Shown here in pieces: positions 32,108 through 43,720 of a DNA stretch of 64,000 bases (within the stretch, counting starts at the first letter, position 1; the number at the start of each line of letters is the position of its first letter). The translations under genes were made by a program, and so were the position numbers. Source of the DNA: Cycas panzhihuaensis (lineage: Eukaryota > Cycadophyta); the NCBI GenBank assembly GCA_023213395.1, contig CM041465.1, positions 21,886,001-21,950,000 of the forward strand. Direction: 5' to 3'. Below the pieces are notes generated by a model. That model saw only the letters and a list, made by a program, of their open reading frames with translations, was not told the DNA's origin and ran no database searches.

Positions 32108-33965
32108 ATGGCCATGATGAGTTTCATATAGATGATGACTAGACAAGAGAGGACCACTCTATAGTGTTGCAAGCTACTAAAGGTGATTAAGACCCTGTAG
32201 TATGCATTAGATTAATGATTACCGGTTGATGTTACATCCCATTGGGATAGGAGGAGGCACATGTTCCCTCCATCTCCCACAGGTGGGGGATATTACTATC
32301 ATACCTAGGGACATTTAGAGGATTTTTGGGGTGTCAACTAAAGGTATGCTAGCTTCACTAAGCACTCTACCTAGCATTGATGCTTCTCACAAGGAAGTAA
32401 ACAGGTTTTTTATAGGGAGGAGCTGATAGTGTTGGTGAGAAGTATCAATTCAAGTTATGGTACTTTCTAGAGTTTCTCAAGTGAGGAAACTCATACATTG
32501 TCTATTCTATTCTAAATATCCTAAAATCAAAACTACAGGGACATTCCCAGAGGTTGGATGGCAACAATCTGGTGGTGTGAGACTAGGGAAAGGTTTGACT
32601 GGGATGCTTTGATATTAGCTAACATAGTAGCATAGTTAGACCAGATGAGAGGAGTTAGAAGAGGAGGCTTTTCATATTACACATTGCTCCAGTGCTATTT
32701 TTTTTATCACTTTAGGGTAGTGGCACCAGTAGGAGGACCTCATCGCATATCGACTAGGGCTCTAACAATTCATTGATGGTAAACTAGGTTCAAGGGCACC
32801 GAGGACCAAGTAAATGTGAGTTATTTTGTGGCAGCTACATCGTTGGATCTCATTACCCTTATAGACTATACAATAGACCCATATCAAGTGATCCACTAGG
32901 AGAGTGATGACGAGGGAGGAGATCTAGGGGATGAGCCTGATAAGTGAGGTGATAAGGATGGTGGCGATGGCAGAGATGATGCAGGGCTATCTAGGCTAGG
33001 AGGAGGAGATGGAGGACCACCGGGACCAACATGAGGAGAGAGAGCTACAAGAAGATTTTTAGTAGTAGCTATGGCCATAGTGGCGGCAACAGAGGTAGTG
33101 ATAGCTACAACAGATTGAGGGATCCTTAGAGAGGAGGGAGTTGAGGGAGGAAATACCCCGACATCCCATGAGGTAGGCAAGGAGGTAGTGTCCGGGGTTG
33201 AGGAGGTTGAGGTAGTGGCAAAGGGACCTATAGTAGAGGAGGATATCATCTGAGCAGAGGAACCAATCATCCCAGGAGGTAAGACTCTCCCTTGACTCCA
33301 ACTTTTATTTGATCATTCATTGCTTCTATAGATGATTATACTTATATTTTGATGCTTTTATATATACTCTTATATTGACAAATAGTATGCATGGCTTAGT
33401 AGAAGATGTTAATATGGAAAGGCTACTAGAGGTAGTAGTCCATGAGTTATTCCCACGAGTCTACAAGGAGGGATAGCCTTTGATTATGGAGAGTAAGGAG
33501 CCTCAATCGACAGGGCCATAAATAATAGCATTCACCCCTTTGACTCAGACTAGAGACATATGGGTGGTGGAGTCCCAAGAGCTCCACACAAGGGTTAGCC
33601 ATCTGTAGGGCACCCAAGATGATGTACAGGTAGAGAGAGACCAACTGGTGGTGGAGAGAGATGCTCTATAGGGCCAGATACAAGGGTTGGAGGCTCAACT
33701 AGGAGAAGTAAGAGGTAACACTGGGAGTTGAGTCTAGGTTACCGTGCTAGATGAGAGACTCCATAGGGTAGAGAGGGAGCGAGACCACCTCACAACTAAG
33801 ATGGATTATCTCTATGACCAATATGACTAGTTGGTCAACTAGATAGTAGCCAGGTCATTGAATAGTAAGATGCACATGACCACAAAAACCCAGAGGAGAC
33901 CCAGGGATGAGGAGAGTGAGGTAGGAACATCACAACAATACTAGAGGAGCCTCAGAGGGATGTGA
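32108..33965 (+). pseudogene. Antisense PMD-like/coiled-coil gene of D
   Basis: Exon 1 (32108-33278) starts at an ATG that aligns with the start in A. A PMD-like motif follows (about 32260-32350: SLHLPQVGDITIIPRDI, then RIFGVSTKG), with a small frameshift before it. Next come a region equivalent to RWQTHFKGIEDQV, DPYQVIH-ESDDEGG and an acidic Val/Glu-rich linker ending EEPIIPG. Exon 2 (33403-33965) begins EDVNMERLLEVVVHELFPRV and continues with a Glu/Arg/Gln-rich, heptad-like segment (VERDQLVVERDAL, QIQGLEAQLGEVR, DERLHRVERERDHLTTKM) that should form a coiled coil. Total about 575 codons. Stops fall on Gln/Trp positions. Antisense accessory ORFs are known in the Tat lineage, but the PMD link is my motif reading. 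Confidence 0.75.
33279..33402 (+). other. Intron of antisense gene, copy D
   Basis: Donor GGAG|GTAAGACT and acceptor TTAGTAG|AAGATG bound a 124-base intron. The acceptor is CAG in A and C and TAG here. An alternative AG lies at 33385. The splice joins EEPIIPG to EDVN in frame. Confidence 0.7.
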
Positions 33966-34873
33966 TCCCCTAGTGAGGGATTTAATAAACGAGGGGATAA
34001 TACCCCTTGAGGATATTGTATCTAGGATATTTGTACATTATGTATTTTGATAAGAAAGCTTCAGATATTTAGGGAGTTTTCACCACATGTAGATATATGA
34101 TTATACTTCTCCCTGCAAGGATTATGACTTCTTAGGGAATATTACTTACATTATGTACCATATGATTCTAATGTACCATATGATTTTGTACATATATAGA
34201 CAAGGGGCCCATTGGTATCCCATTTTGGTGCATGATGATGTGGTTATATATCCATGATGCTATTATTTTGTTTGTTATGTAATGTGTTTATTTGTATGCT
34301 ATGTAGAGATGGATGGTCATGAGCATATATGGATATGGGTATACGGTTGCACGAGGGATTATGCACTTAGATAGCTTTGATTTGATTGTTATCTTAGGGG
34401 CTTATTGTATTATATATAGATGGTACTCATGTGCTTCCTTTCATGCGATGCCACACTCGTACTAGGCACACACACACACACACCACATATATAGATGATG
34501 GTTATATATAAGGCTAGAGGAGAGTGCCATGTATGTTCCTCAAAGGGAGCATGATGAATATGTAAAGGAAGCACCAATGAGAGGTACAAACACCCTAACA
34601 AAAGGGCCTAGGTTGGGAAGTAACTCCATTCTTAAGAGCGAAGGAGGTTTGCTTACCCAACTAGGAAAAAAGAGAAGATCTCCTTCAGGAAGGAGACAAA
34701 AAGATATGATACTAGTGACAAAATCCAAAGGATAGAAGACCACTCTAAATGATCATTAAACCTTTGGCTAGGAAGAGTAATGATAAGCCTAGAATGGTAG
34801 TTTAGGCTTATTTTGGAGTGAGAAGGGGAGGGTGTGATCATTCTACTAAGGAGTAGAAAGGGTCATATATAAA
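33966..34873. other. Spacer between antisense gene and integrase end of D
   Basis: This AT-rich sequence with a short CA run (34471-34483) shows no coding potential that survives comparison. It is homologous to 1-950 and 54215-54803. Convergent transcripts from pol and the antisense gene would end here. Confidence 0.55.
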
Positions 34874-35138
34874 ACTTCTTTAGAGGCTTGTCGTTCACAG
34901 CCTTCTAAAATTTGAGGCCTTCCAAAGTTGCTATCTTGTATATGCTATTATTGAGCCTCTTGAGAATGATGAAAGGATCAACCCACTTAGGGACAAACTT
35001 GGATAGGTGATCATGAAGGTACTTGAGCTTAAGGATATGGTCCCTTGGGTTTAGAGGGAAAGGGAAAAGATATTTATCATACTTTCTTCGTGCTCTAGCC
35101 TTGGAGACGAGGTTTTCTTGGTAAGCCATCAAGCGTTT
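34874..35138 (-). pseudogene. pol: Integrase C-terminus of D, distal to Copia-2
   Basis: Minus strand: MAYQENLVSKARARRKYDKY, then LNPRDHILKLKYLHDHLSKF and KWVDPFIILKRLNNSIYKIATLEG. This is the C-terminal DNA-binding part of gypsy integrase, matching B at 20560-20779. Joined across Copia-2 with 42737 onward it reads continuously (EALDEK-RLMAYQEN). Confidence 0.82.
35134..35138. repeat. Target site duplication, left of Copia-2
   Basis: CGTTT here and TGTTT at 42732-42736; one C-to-T difference. Removing the element restores the D integrase frame. Confidence 0.8.
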
Positions 35139-35436
35139 TGAAAAGAGTGGATCTATCCTTCATCTCCATGCACTAAACACAAAGGCAAACATGGGAGTAA
35201 GAGAGACTTAAGAGAAATAAAGTAGCTCTCACAAAATGGGGAGGTAAGAATGAATCTCCTCCATTAAACTTTTACTTTTATATTGAGAGAGGGAGCATTA
35301 GAGTTAGGTGAAATGAAATTACACATAATACACATGAAAGTACATTTCACTTAAGTGATCTAATTTAAAGTTCACTTAAGACCCTTTTTAGAAATAATCA
35401 ACTAATGTAATAACCTTGTAACATTAACCCTTTCTA
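35139..35436 (-). repeat. Copia-2 3' LTR
   Basis: Plus-strand ends TGAAAAG and CCTTTCTA; on the coding strand the start TG has decayed to TA. The internal palindrome TCACTTAAGTGA is also present in the 5' LTR. Confidence 0.9.
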
Positions 35437-35449
35437 ATTCCCCCCTTAA
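35437..35449 (-). other. Copia-2 polypurine tract
   Basis: Minus-strand TTAAGGGGGGAAT abuts the 3' LTR. Confidence 0.82.
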
Positions 35450-35867
35450 TGGTAGAAGGTCATTTCATCCTATTTTATTCTATCCTATGAGGTCTTCATT
35501 TGAGCCTCTTCTAAAACAAACTACTATGACACTTTTGTGGGAAACCCTCATGGGAAAGAAAACCCATAAATTTTCTAATCTACTAACCTGGCTCAGGCGG
35601 CTCTTTAAATGAAGCTAGATAGCCAATCAGTACAATGAATTTTGTAGCTAAAATCTACTGAGTCTCCATATACCATTTGGTCATCCCCCATGCCCTTTTG
35701 GGTTTTCACAGGTTTTGATTTTCCAAAATGATACAACCCTTATCCTTTGGTACCCACAAGGGGTTTTCATGAATGGAATAGAGCAGAGAATTACTCTTAT
35801 CCTTTGCACCCACAAGGGGTTTTCATGAATGAGACAGAGTATGATGGTCCTATTGTTATCTCCTTTA

Positions 35868-37240
35868 ATTAGTCAGAGATGGAGTCCCTAAGGCTAGGTT
35901 CCTTTTGGAACTGTTCAAACTTCACCCTCTTTAGTGGTTTAGTGAAGATATCAGCCACTTGATCTATTGTGGGGCAGTACTCCAGTTGAATTATTCCATC
36001 ATGAACTAGTTCTCTAATCATGTGGACTTTTATACTTATATGTTTGGTACGATCATGTAATATAGGATTTTTAGCCATCTGGATTGTAGATTAATTATCT
36101 AAACGTAAGCTAGTAGAACTTACTTAGGTGGCATTTAATGTATTCAAAAAATTTCTAATCCATATTCCCTCCTTACTTATCTCAGAAGTAGTAATATACT
36201 CAGCTTCGACAGTTGAGTCTGCAACTATCTTGTGTCATCTGGATCTCCATAACATTGGTGCTGTTCCAAGAAATGTTACACACCCAAACATAGATCTTCC
36301 TGTGTCTTTATCTCTAGTAAATTCTAAGTTTGTGTATGCATAAAGTTTAAATTTTACATTGGATTCATACAACAGACCATATTTGCTAGTCGTCTTTAGG
36401 TACCTCAACACTCGTATTACAGCTTGCTAATGATTCTACTTAGGATTTATCATGAATCTTGCAAGAATACCAATAGAGTGTGTAATATTTGGCCTTGTGT
36501 TGGTAGTATATATGAGACTACCTACAAGTTGCCTATAGAGTGTTGCATCTGCCTCCCTAATGTCACCATCAGTTGAGAGTTTAATATTAGGCTCCATAGG
36601 TGTATCCACTAGTCAAGCACCTTCCAACTAGAACTTTGTTAGAATATCATTGATATATTTTTCTTGGGAGAAAAATATTTTTCCATTCTTTTGAGTTACT
36701 TAAATTCCTAAGTAATATTTCATCAACCCGAGGTTAAACAATTTAAAAGTTTTAGCAAGGTCCTTCTTCAACTAGCTGATGACCTGTTCACTATTCCTGA
36801 TTATTAGCATGTTATCCACAAAGATTAGGAGGTAAGTGACTTTATCATTTTGGCACTTGATGAATAATGTTGCATTAATATCTTGATAGTCACAAACCTC
36901 ATATCCAAGTTGTCTTATTCTTTCAGACAACTTGGTAAACCAAGCATGAGGGGCTTGCTTTAGGCCATACAAGGACTTTTTGAGCCTACAAACCTTATGC
37001 TCTTGTCTGATAATCTCATATCCTTTTGGCTGAGCTATGTAAATTTCTTCTTTAAGGTCCCCATTGAGGAATGTGGACTTAACATCGAGTTGGTGGATTT
37101 TCCAACCCTGTTGAGCATCTAAGGCTATAAGAGTTCTGATTGTAGGCCACTTGGTTATAAGAGAAAAGATTTCAGTGTAGTTGATGCCTTCCCTTTGCAT
37201 GAATCCTTTTGCTACAACCTTGCCTTATGTTTTTCTAGGG
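35868..37240 (-). pseudogene. pol: Copia-2 reverse transcriptase and RNase H
   Basis: RT includes MQREGINYTEIFSLITKWPT, GWKIHQLDVKSTFLNGDL, SLYGLKQAPHAWF and LLIFVDNMLI, where the catalytic YVDDM motif has become FVDNM (second Asp to Asn, G to A on the coding strand, near 36815). RNase H follows with a DKDTGRSMFG segment and VEAEYI, then KNPILHDRTKHISIKVHMIR and ADIFTKPLK, ending ISD with a stop near 35869. A one-base deletion near 37230 (KARL then -AKGF) shifts the frame relative to the upstream part. Confidence 0.88.
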
Positions 37241-39300
37241 TGTCATATGATCTATACTTATTTTTTAACACCCATTTATTTTGAACTACCTTTCTTGCAA
37301 GTGGTAGATCAACAAGCTCCCATGTACCGCTCTTAATAAGAGATTAGTACTCTTTGTTTATGGCATTTCTCCAAGCTGTATGCTTTACAACTTTTTAGTA
37401 TATTAGGGTCTCTTCATTAAGAGCAAGATGCAGTTTTTCCAGTTCAAGCTCAACAAAAAATGATTCATGCATCCTTTCTCTATAGGAACTTCTAGTGCTA
37501 GTTTTACCTACCTCATTTGGTCACATGTCCTTGTGTAGCTAGTAGGCTTCATGAAAATCTCGAGTTGGGAATGAGGTTTTCATTTCCATAGCCTCTTGGT
37601 CTTCGTTTTGATCTTGAAAAGGATCATGTGAAATATTTGACATGGAGGAAGTTGATGATGCTAGAGAATATGGGCCAGCCACAAATGTTGGAGAAGATGA
37701 TCATTCTTCTATGACTTTGCCTTCGTCAACTTGGATGCTCACAAATGATGGTGTTGGATGTGTACACATTGGCTGGGAGTCATAGCTTGTATCCTCTAAG
37801 GCTCTATTGTCAGATTTTAAGATTTTGAGCAACTATTCAGCATCTCCCATCCTAAATTTTGGAATTTGGACATCAAATTTAGTAGCATCATTAAATCGGT
37901 ATAAAGCTATCTTAGAGTCAAGTCTGGGTAATTGATCTTCAGTCTCTGCAGAGATAATATTTCTACTGATGATGATTTTGCACTGTGAAGGTATAAAAAC
38001 CTTGTATCCCTTTTTGTCCATAGGGTATCCAACAAAGATGCCTTTGATAGCTCTATCTTGGAGCTTATTTCTATGTTCCTCTAGAATATGAGCATACCAA
38101 GTAAAGCCAAAAATTCTGAAGTGTAAGATAAAGGGGGTTTGTTCATACTATATTTCATGTGGAGAGGGGCCGAGCTTGGAGGGACTAACAGTGTTGATGC
38201 AATACAAAGTAGTCTAGATAGACTCATCCCAAAGATAAATAGGGACATTCTTATATACCAGCATAGCATGAGCCATATTCATGATGGTCCTATTCATGCA
38301 CTCGACAACTCCATTTTGTTGGGGTGTACCTGCAATAGTAGTCTGATGTTTAATTCCATATTGATGTAGGTATGATTAAAACTCATTGGATGTGTACTCG
38401 TCACAATTGTTAGTCCTAAGTATTTTGATCTTGAATCTAGATTCATTTTCCACACAGGCCTTGAAAGCTTGAAACATAGAAAAAGTTTCATCTTCCTTTG
38501 CAAGAATAGTAACCCATACTTTCTTGGTAAAATCATCAATGAAAGTAATATAGTACCACTTCTTTTTTAGAGAAGGGATGGGCATAGGACCAGATATATT
38601 TGAGTATACAAGCTGTAAAGGTTGGCTAGATTTCCATTGACTATGACGAAAGGGTTGTCTTTGCGATTTGGTAATAATATATACTTCACATTTAAAGGGC
38701 TTGGAGGAGAGCCTAGGGAAACCAGGAAGAGTAGCTTGTATTTATCTTAAATGATTAATTTTGATATGGCCCATATGATCATGCCATAGGGTTGCTTGGG
38801 ACATCTTTTGAGGAGTCAGGGTTGTGGTAAAAGTAGAGTCATCATCAACATAGTTGGCTTCAGAGGATGGTGATCTAGTTAGGCGAAAACATTTGCCATT
38901 AAGAATTCTGGTCATAACCATAACATTTGAAGGAGGGTGAATGACATAGAGAGTTTGATTATTTGCAGTTACACTCAGATCAAATCCATGGGAGACAAGG
39001 GTGGATAGGGAGAGCAGATTCTACTTTAGAGTAAGAATATATAAAACATCAACAAGTTTAAAATCTAGAAGGCCTGGGAGTTTTAGGCAAACAGTTCCAA
39101 GTCCTTCAACTGGTTGAGATAATTTGTCAGCCATGTGTACAACACCACAAACTTCAGAGTCAAAATCATAAAAGAAATAGTGATGACAAGTCATGTGTTG
39201 TGTTGTTCTAGTATCCATGATCCACGATGAAGTATTTGAGGTGGCACTATTTACAACTCCAAGTGGTGAAGGTAAAAGTGAATAAGTATAACCACAATGA
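37241..39300 (-). pseudogene. pol: Copia-2 protease and integrase
   Basis: The protease region has WIMDTRTTQHMTCHHYFF (about 39230-39180), where the family has WIxDSGAxxHM; the Asp is kept but Ser-Gly is Thr-Arg. GLGTVCLKLPG and SLSTLVSHGF follow. In integrase the zinc region is LWHDHMGHIKINHL and FKCEV, and the core has WYYITFIDDFTKKVWVTILA, KILRTNNCDEYTSNEF, GTPQQNGVVECMNRTIMNMA; the third acidic residue is in VVE. Later parts read IFGFTWYAHI and KGIFVGYPMDKKGYKVF. Stops are few. Confidence 0.87.
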
Positions 39301-40430
39301 GCCTCAATATACTTAGTGGATCTATCAACTGCATTTGATGAAGTGGTCCCAATTCTTTGAAGGTATGCATGAGCAAATTATGTTCCACCAAAAGCATCTT
39401 CAAAAGAAATATTATCAACATTATATGTACCATGGCGCTGTTGATAACTTAGTAGTTTGTTGGTGGTAATTTTATAATTTTTGGCATAATGTCCTTTTCT
39501 ATTACACCTTTAGCAAACAATTATTTGATTTCTAGTCCAAGTATTGGGCTAGTTGAATTGTCTCTAATTATTAGATCTAGGTCCAGGTTGATTATTTTAG
39601 CCTTGGAGTTGAGGAACCTATTGACTAAGAGGATGTTATCCTTGTTGTCTACCTCTTCCTCTTCCATGGGAATTACCACCTCTATGAAAGTATTGACCTT
39701 GATTTTTGGTATAACAAAAATCTTCTTCCACTTCAAAAGCAACATCAACTGGATCTGATATAGTGGCAAAGTTGGTATCAAAGATCTTATCAAATTCAAT
39801 GAACTTATCAGCAAGATCCTTAAAGTTTAGGGTCTTCAAAGTTCTACTAGATTAAAGACTTCCTAATAGATTTTTGTAATCTGGGATATGGAGATATGAC
39901 TGAATCAAGAAAGCCCATGCAATGCATTAAGTTTTAAAATCTTTATCAATGGCTTGCTTGATTGGACGAAGGAGATTGATTATCTCACTTGCGTGTCCTT
40001 TTTGCATTTTTTATTTGTTCATCTTCAGCACTAAGTGAACAAATTGTAAGTCTGATTTAGTGTTAAGTTCTTCTTAAGAACTTCAAGAACTTTCCATACT
40101 GTATCATGTAGAGCTTCATCAATGAGATTATGCAGGGAATAATCAGTGACAAGCACTATCCTCATACAGATTTTATCATCATCAAGTTTCCATTGGAATT
40201 TAGCTATAGCTTCAGTGGGAGTAGTTGGAGCACCTCCTCCAAAAGTAGTTGAGGTAGTTGTAACTACAATAGATGTTATAGGTTGCAAGTGATCTCTCCA
40301 TAAACCTTTATACCTTGCAACATTTCTGACACCAATGAACCACATGTCCCAGTTTTCTTTCCCTTTTAGAATGCAGTTCATATATTGCTTGAATTGTGAA
40401 GATATGATGTCTTTTTAGAAGGGAAGAAAT
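39301..40430 (-). pseudogene. gag: Copia-2 gag
   Basis: The N-terminal part reads SSQFKQYMNCILKGKENWDM then WFIGVRNVARYKGLW, so the frame extends upstream of the ATG at 40381. A further segment reads LADKFIEFDKIFD. The RGRGRQQG-rich region precedes a damaged knuckle (C-RCNRKGHYAKNYK at about 39510-39480) in which the last Cys is Tyr. Frame changes separate the N-terminal piece from the 39839-39636 piece. Confidence 0.8.
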
Positions 40431-42421
40431 TAACAAGGGACTATAAAAGTGATGGCAATAAATGACCAATCACTATTTATAAATAGGAAATGTAATGAAG
40501 TAGTGTAGAAGAAGGAAGAAGAAGTGAGAATGGTTGCTCAAAGATGAAGGAAACAACTTAGAGAAAGGTCACCAACACTTGTGACAAATATTAACCTAAC
40601 GTAGTAGGAATATGATAAGCACTATGATAAAAAATGGCCACTAAAACTTGTGGAAAATATTAACATGATACAATAGAAATATGAGAAGCACTATAATTGT
40701 GATTACACTATGGATCACTTTTATAAATAAGTAAGTGATTAATATACAAGATTGTAGGCTAATGTAGAAGTTGACATCATTGGGTTTACACAACTTGAAA
40801 CTCAAATATAGGATGCATAATCAACCCAATAACCTCTAACTTATGTCCAACATGTAGTTGAGGTTGTTGAAGGGATGCCTAGGCTTCTAGTAGAATTAAG
40901 TTGGCCTTCACCCGTGATACCTGCAATTGTTCTTGGTGATGAAATCCAAGTCACAATGGAGCCCATGTACTCCTAATCCTCACCCAGTTCACCAATGAGA
41001 AGCTATATACCTCCTCTAAAGAGTGGTACATGCATACCCATGGCTATGACAGATATTGGATTGGGTATATTTTAATCTTGTATTAAAGTTTCAGTTTTCC
41101 TAGTTGGTTATCAGGATGATCCCTTATTGAGGCACGATGGTATGGCTAACCAAACCTCACGAATATTTTGGTTTAGTCCAATCCCAACTTGAAATCCACA
41201 CCTCCTATATGACATGGCATTCTGCTAACCAAGGTATCTCAACCTTGGCAAGTGTGTGAATAGGTACTAGATGGCAAAAAATAGCATACGTGATGCATTC
41301 TTTTTAGGAAGAGTAAAAAGATTATTGAATTACATCAAACATACATTTAACTAAAAATAGAATGCTTGCTTGGAGTGCTTGCTTGAAGTGTCTTTAGAGC
41401 ACTTGCTTTGAGTGATTTTAGAGTGATAAAATATAATTCTAATAAGTGGGTGAGGACAATGGATATTGCTCTGATCCAGGTTTTTTTTTCTCACTTTTAC
41501 AATGGGCTTTTAAGCCTTATAAAAAGAAGGAAGAAATTTTCTTCACTTTTTTTTGTTAATACAAAAGAAAGTAGTCTTCACTAAATTAGTAATAACTTTC
41601 TCCCACGATGTTAAAATGGAGTGCCGATTTTTGTGATGAAAACTAGACTCATAGATTCATCTTTAGGAAGTAGAATAAGGTCCAAATGAGTTATGGAAAG
41701 TTTTTGGCAGCCTCTCAAAGTTAAGAAATTAGTTTTTTTTAGAATTCTTAATAAAAATAACTACTGTTCACTAAAATAGTAATACCTTCCTCATACGACA
41801 TCCAAATTGGGTGCCAGTTTTTGTGATGGAAAGTAGACTTTGAGGCTCATCTTTAAAAATTAGAATCACATCAATTGGAGCTTTGTAGAATATTTTGTAA
41901 ACCTATAAATTTTAGTAATCAAATTATATTTCTACAGAAATTTTAGCTTGCTAATATCTCATTAACACATGATATTGTATGAAATTTCCATCATTTTTTT
42001 ATTACCAAGATCCCAATATGGGCAAGGTGAGAGCATACAATAATGGATATTTTAAATGCCTTGAAATTCTTTAAAAAATAATTGGTAAAACCTCCCCTTA
42101 CAATCATTCTTCTAAATGCTAGAAAAATTTTGGCAGTATTTTCCCTTGTTAAATAGACAAAAAGAGGGGAAAGAAAAAAAAGAATGATATAGCATGAATG
42201 GCCACCAAAGGATTGAAATACTTGGGCCTTACAACTCCTTGTATTATGATTCTAAACCTACAAAAGAGAAATAGAAAGAAAATAATACAAAATATGCTAT
42301 CATAATAACTTGAAAATATTTCTAAATCCACTTTCACAATCTCATTCACCACATGGATTGTGGGGGAGAAGGAAGTGATGGCTCCATTACAAGTGTAAGT
42401 GAGGAATATGAAGGAAGCAAG
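40431..42421 (-). other. Unusually long Copia-2 leader with internal repeats
   Basis: About 2 kb lies between the primer site and gag, far longer than the usual copia leader. No ORF is recognised. It contains two repeats of about 67 bp (40566-40695) and two diverged repeats of about 180 bp starting near 41579 and 41769 (shared landmarks ACTAAATTAGTAATA / ACTAAAATAGTAATA and TTTTTGTGATG). It may be a captured or inserted sequence; I found no ends or target duplication for such an insertion. Confidence 0.55.
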
Positions 42422-42433
42422 CTATGATACCAC
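42422..42433 (-). promoter_or_regulatory. Copia-2 primer binding site
   Basis: Minus-strand TGGTATCATAGC immediately inside the 5' LTR, the same Met-tRNA type site as Copia-1, with the same G-to-T mismatch. Confidence 0.85.
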
Positions 42434-42434
42434 A

Positions 42435-42731
42435 TGAAAAGAGTAGATCTATCCTTCATCTCTATGCATAAACACAAAGGTAAACATGGGAGCCAAAGAG
42501 ACTTGAGAGAAAGAAAGTAGCTCTCACAAAATGGGGAGCTAAGAATGAATCTCCTCCATTGAAATTTTACTTTTATATTGAGAGAGGGAGCATTAGAGTT
42601 AGATGAAATGAAATTACACATAATGCACATGAAAGTGTATTTCACTTAAGTGATCTAATTTAAAGTTCACTTAAGACTCGTTTTAGAAATAATCAACTAA
42701 TGTAATGACCTTATGACATTAACCCTTTTCA
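42435..42731 (-). repeat. Copia-2 5' LTR
   Basis: 297 bp with intact TGAAAAG and CTTTTCA ends. Confidence 0.9.
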
Positions 42732-42736
42732 TGTTT
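42732..42736. repeat. Target site duplication, right of Copia-2
   Basis: TGTTT, partner of CGTTT at 35134-35138. Confidence 0.8.
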
Positions 42737-43720
42737 CTCATCTAGGGCTTCGAGGTCAAGGAGACAAGCCTAGCACCATGATTCCTCGTTAATAAGACCT
42801 TGGAGAGAAACTCACAAGGAAGGGATTTTGACTTCCAAAGGAAGAACCACTTAGGCCCAAACATGAAGGAGAATAGAGTCATCCCTATAGCTATGTGAAT
42901 GGACATGTGATAAGGCCATAAAGCAGAAGGGAGTTGGAGGTGTCAATCCCTTTAGGATTGAGTGACCATTTTCTTTAAGATGTTAATGAGGCTTTTGTTG
43001 AAGGATTTTATCTTGCCATTAGACTAGGGGTAATAAGGAGATAGGGTCTTATAGGATATCATGAACTTCCCACAAAGCTCATCCACCTCCTTATTGCAAA
43101 AAGGAGTGCCATTATTGATGATCAGGATATCTAGGACTTTGAATCGACATATAATATTCTAATAAATAAAAGTGGTGATAGTCTTGCTAGTTATGGATGA
43201 TAGTAGAATTGCTTTGGCCCATTTAGTAAAATATTCTATCATGGTTAAAATAAAATTATGTTATAATGAGGAAGGTAGAGTTATGGATTTAATAAGGTCC
43301 AATCCCTATTGGGACAAAGGCCATGGTGAAATGATGAGATGTAGGGACTTAGAAGGCAAGTGCATGATGTTGGCATGCTCTTGGCATCTCTGACAGTGCA
43401 ACGTATAGGCATGGGTGTCCTTAAAGAGGGACAACTAGTAATATCCCATACATAGGATCCTTTAGGCCATGGACTAGCCCCTAAAATAGCCTCTATAAAT
43501 GCCAATGTGGCATTCATAGAGGATTTATTTCTCTTCGTTAGGGTTGATGTAATAAAATAGGACCCCATTAAAAGATCTCTTATAGAATACATCTTACAAA
43601 AGGAAATATTGCCTAGTAGTAGTCCTAACTTGTGATCTCACCTTGTCGCTAGCATTAGGATAGTACCGCTGCTAGGTAAGATATTGTACAATGTCCCCAT
43701 ACCATTTTCTACTAGCCAAT
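42737..43720 (-). pseudogene. pol: Integrase N-terminal and core part of D
   Basis: The plus-strand complement matches B 19560-20560. Recognisable minus-strand parts are the spacer-joined zinc region (HPCLYVAL-EMPRAC in a shifted frame), FVPIGIGPY (family QWGLDHIG, shifted), and the end CLLDLEALDEK next to Copia-2. Many stops and frameshifts. The core acidic triad cannot be read with confidence. Confidence 0.7.

Larger units (their letters stand above)
35139..42731 (-). mobile_element. Copia-2, complete Ty1/copia element
   Basis: The element is 7.6 kb in minus orientation. LTRs of about 297 bp have inverted ends TGAAAAG...CTTTTCA, with a Met-tRNA type primer site next to the 5' (right) LTR, a polypurine tract next to the 3' (left) LTR and a 5-bp target duplication. 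The LTRs differ at about 20 sites by eye (near 7%), less than those of D and Copia-1, in line with its being nested in D. It belongs to a different copia family from Copia-1. Confidence 0.93.

Noticed and set aside
32896-33301. Minus-strand Ser/Pro/Thr-rich open frames
   Set aside because: They are the shadow of the acidic linker of the antisense gene read on the other strand. The same happens at 53232-53417.
32000-34000. Antisense-gene blocks as an independent transposon
   Set aside because: First read as separate elements, but all three lie at the same place between integrase and aRNH of the gypsy family, with no ends or target duplications of their own.
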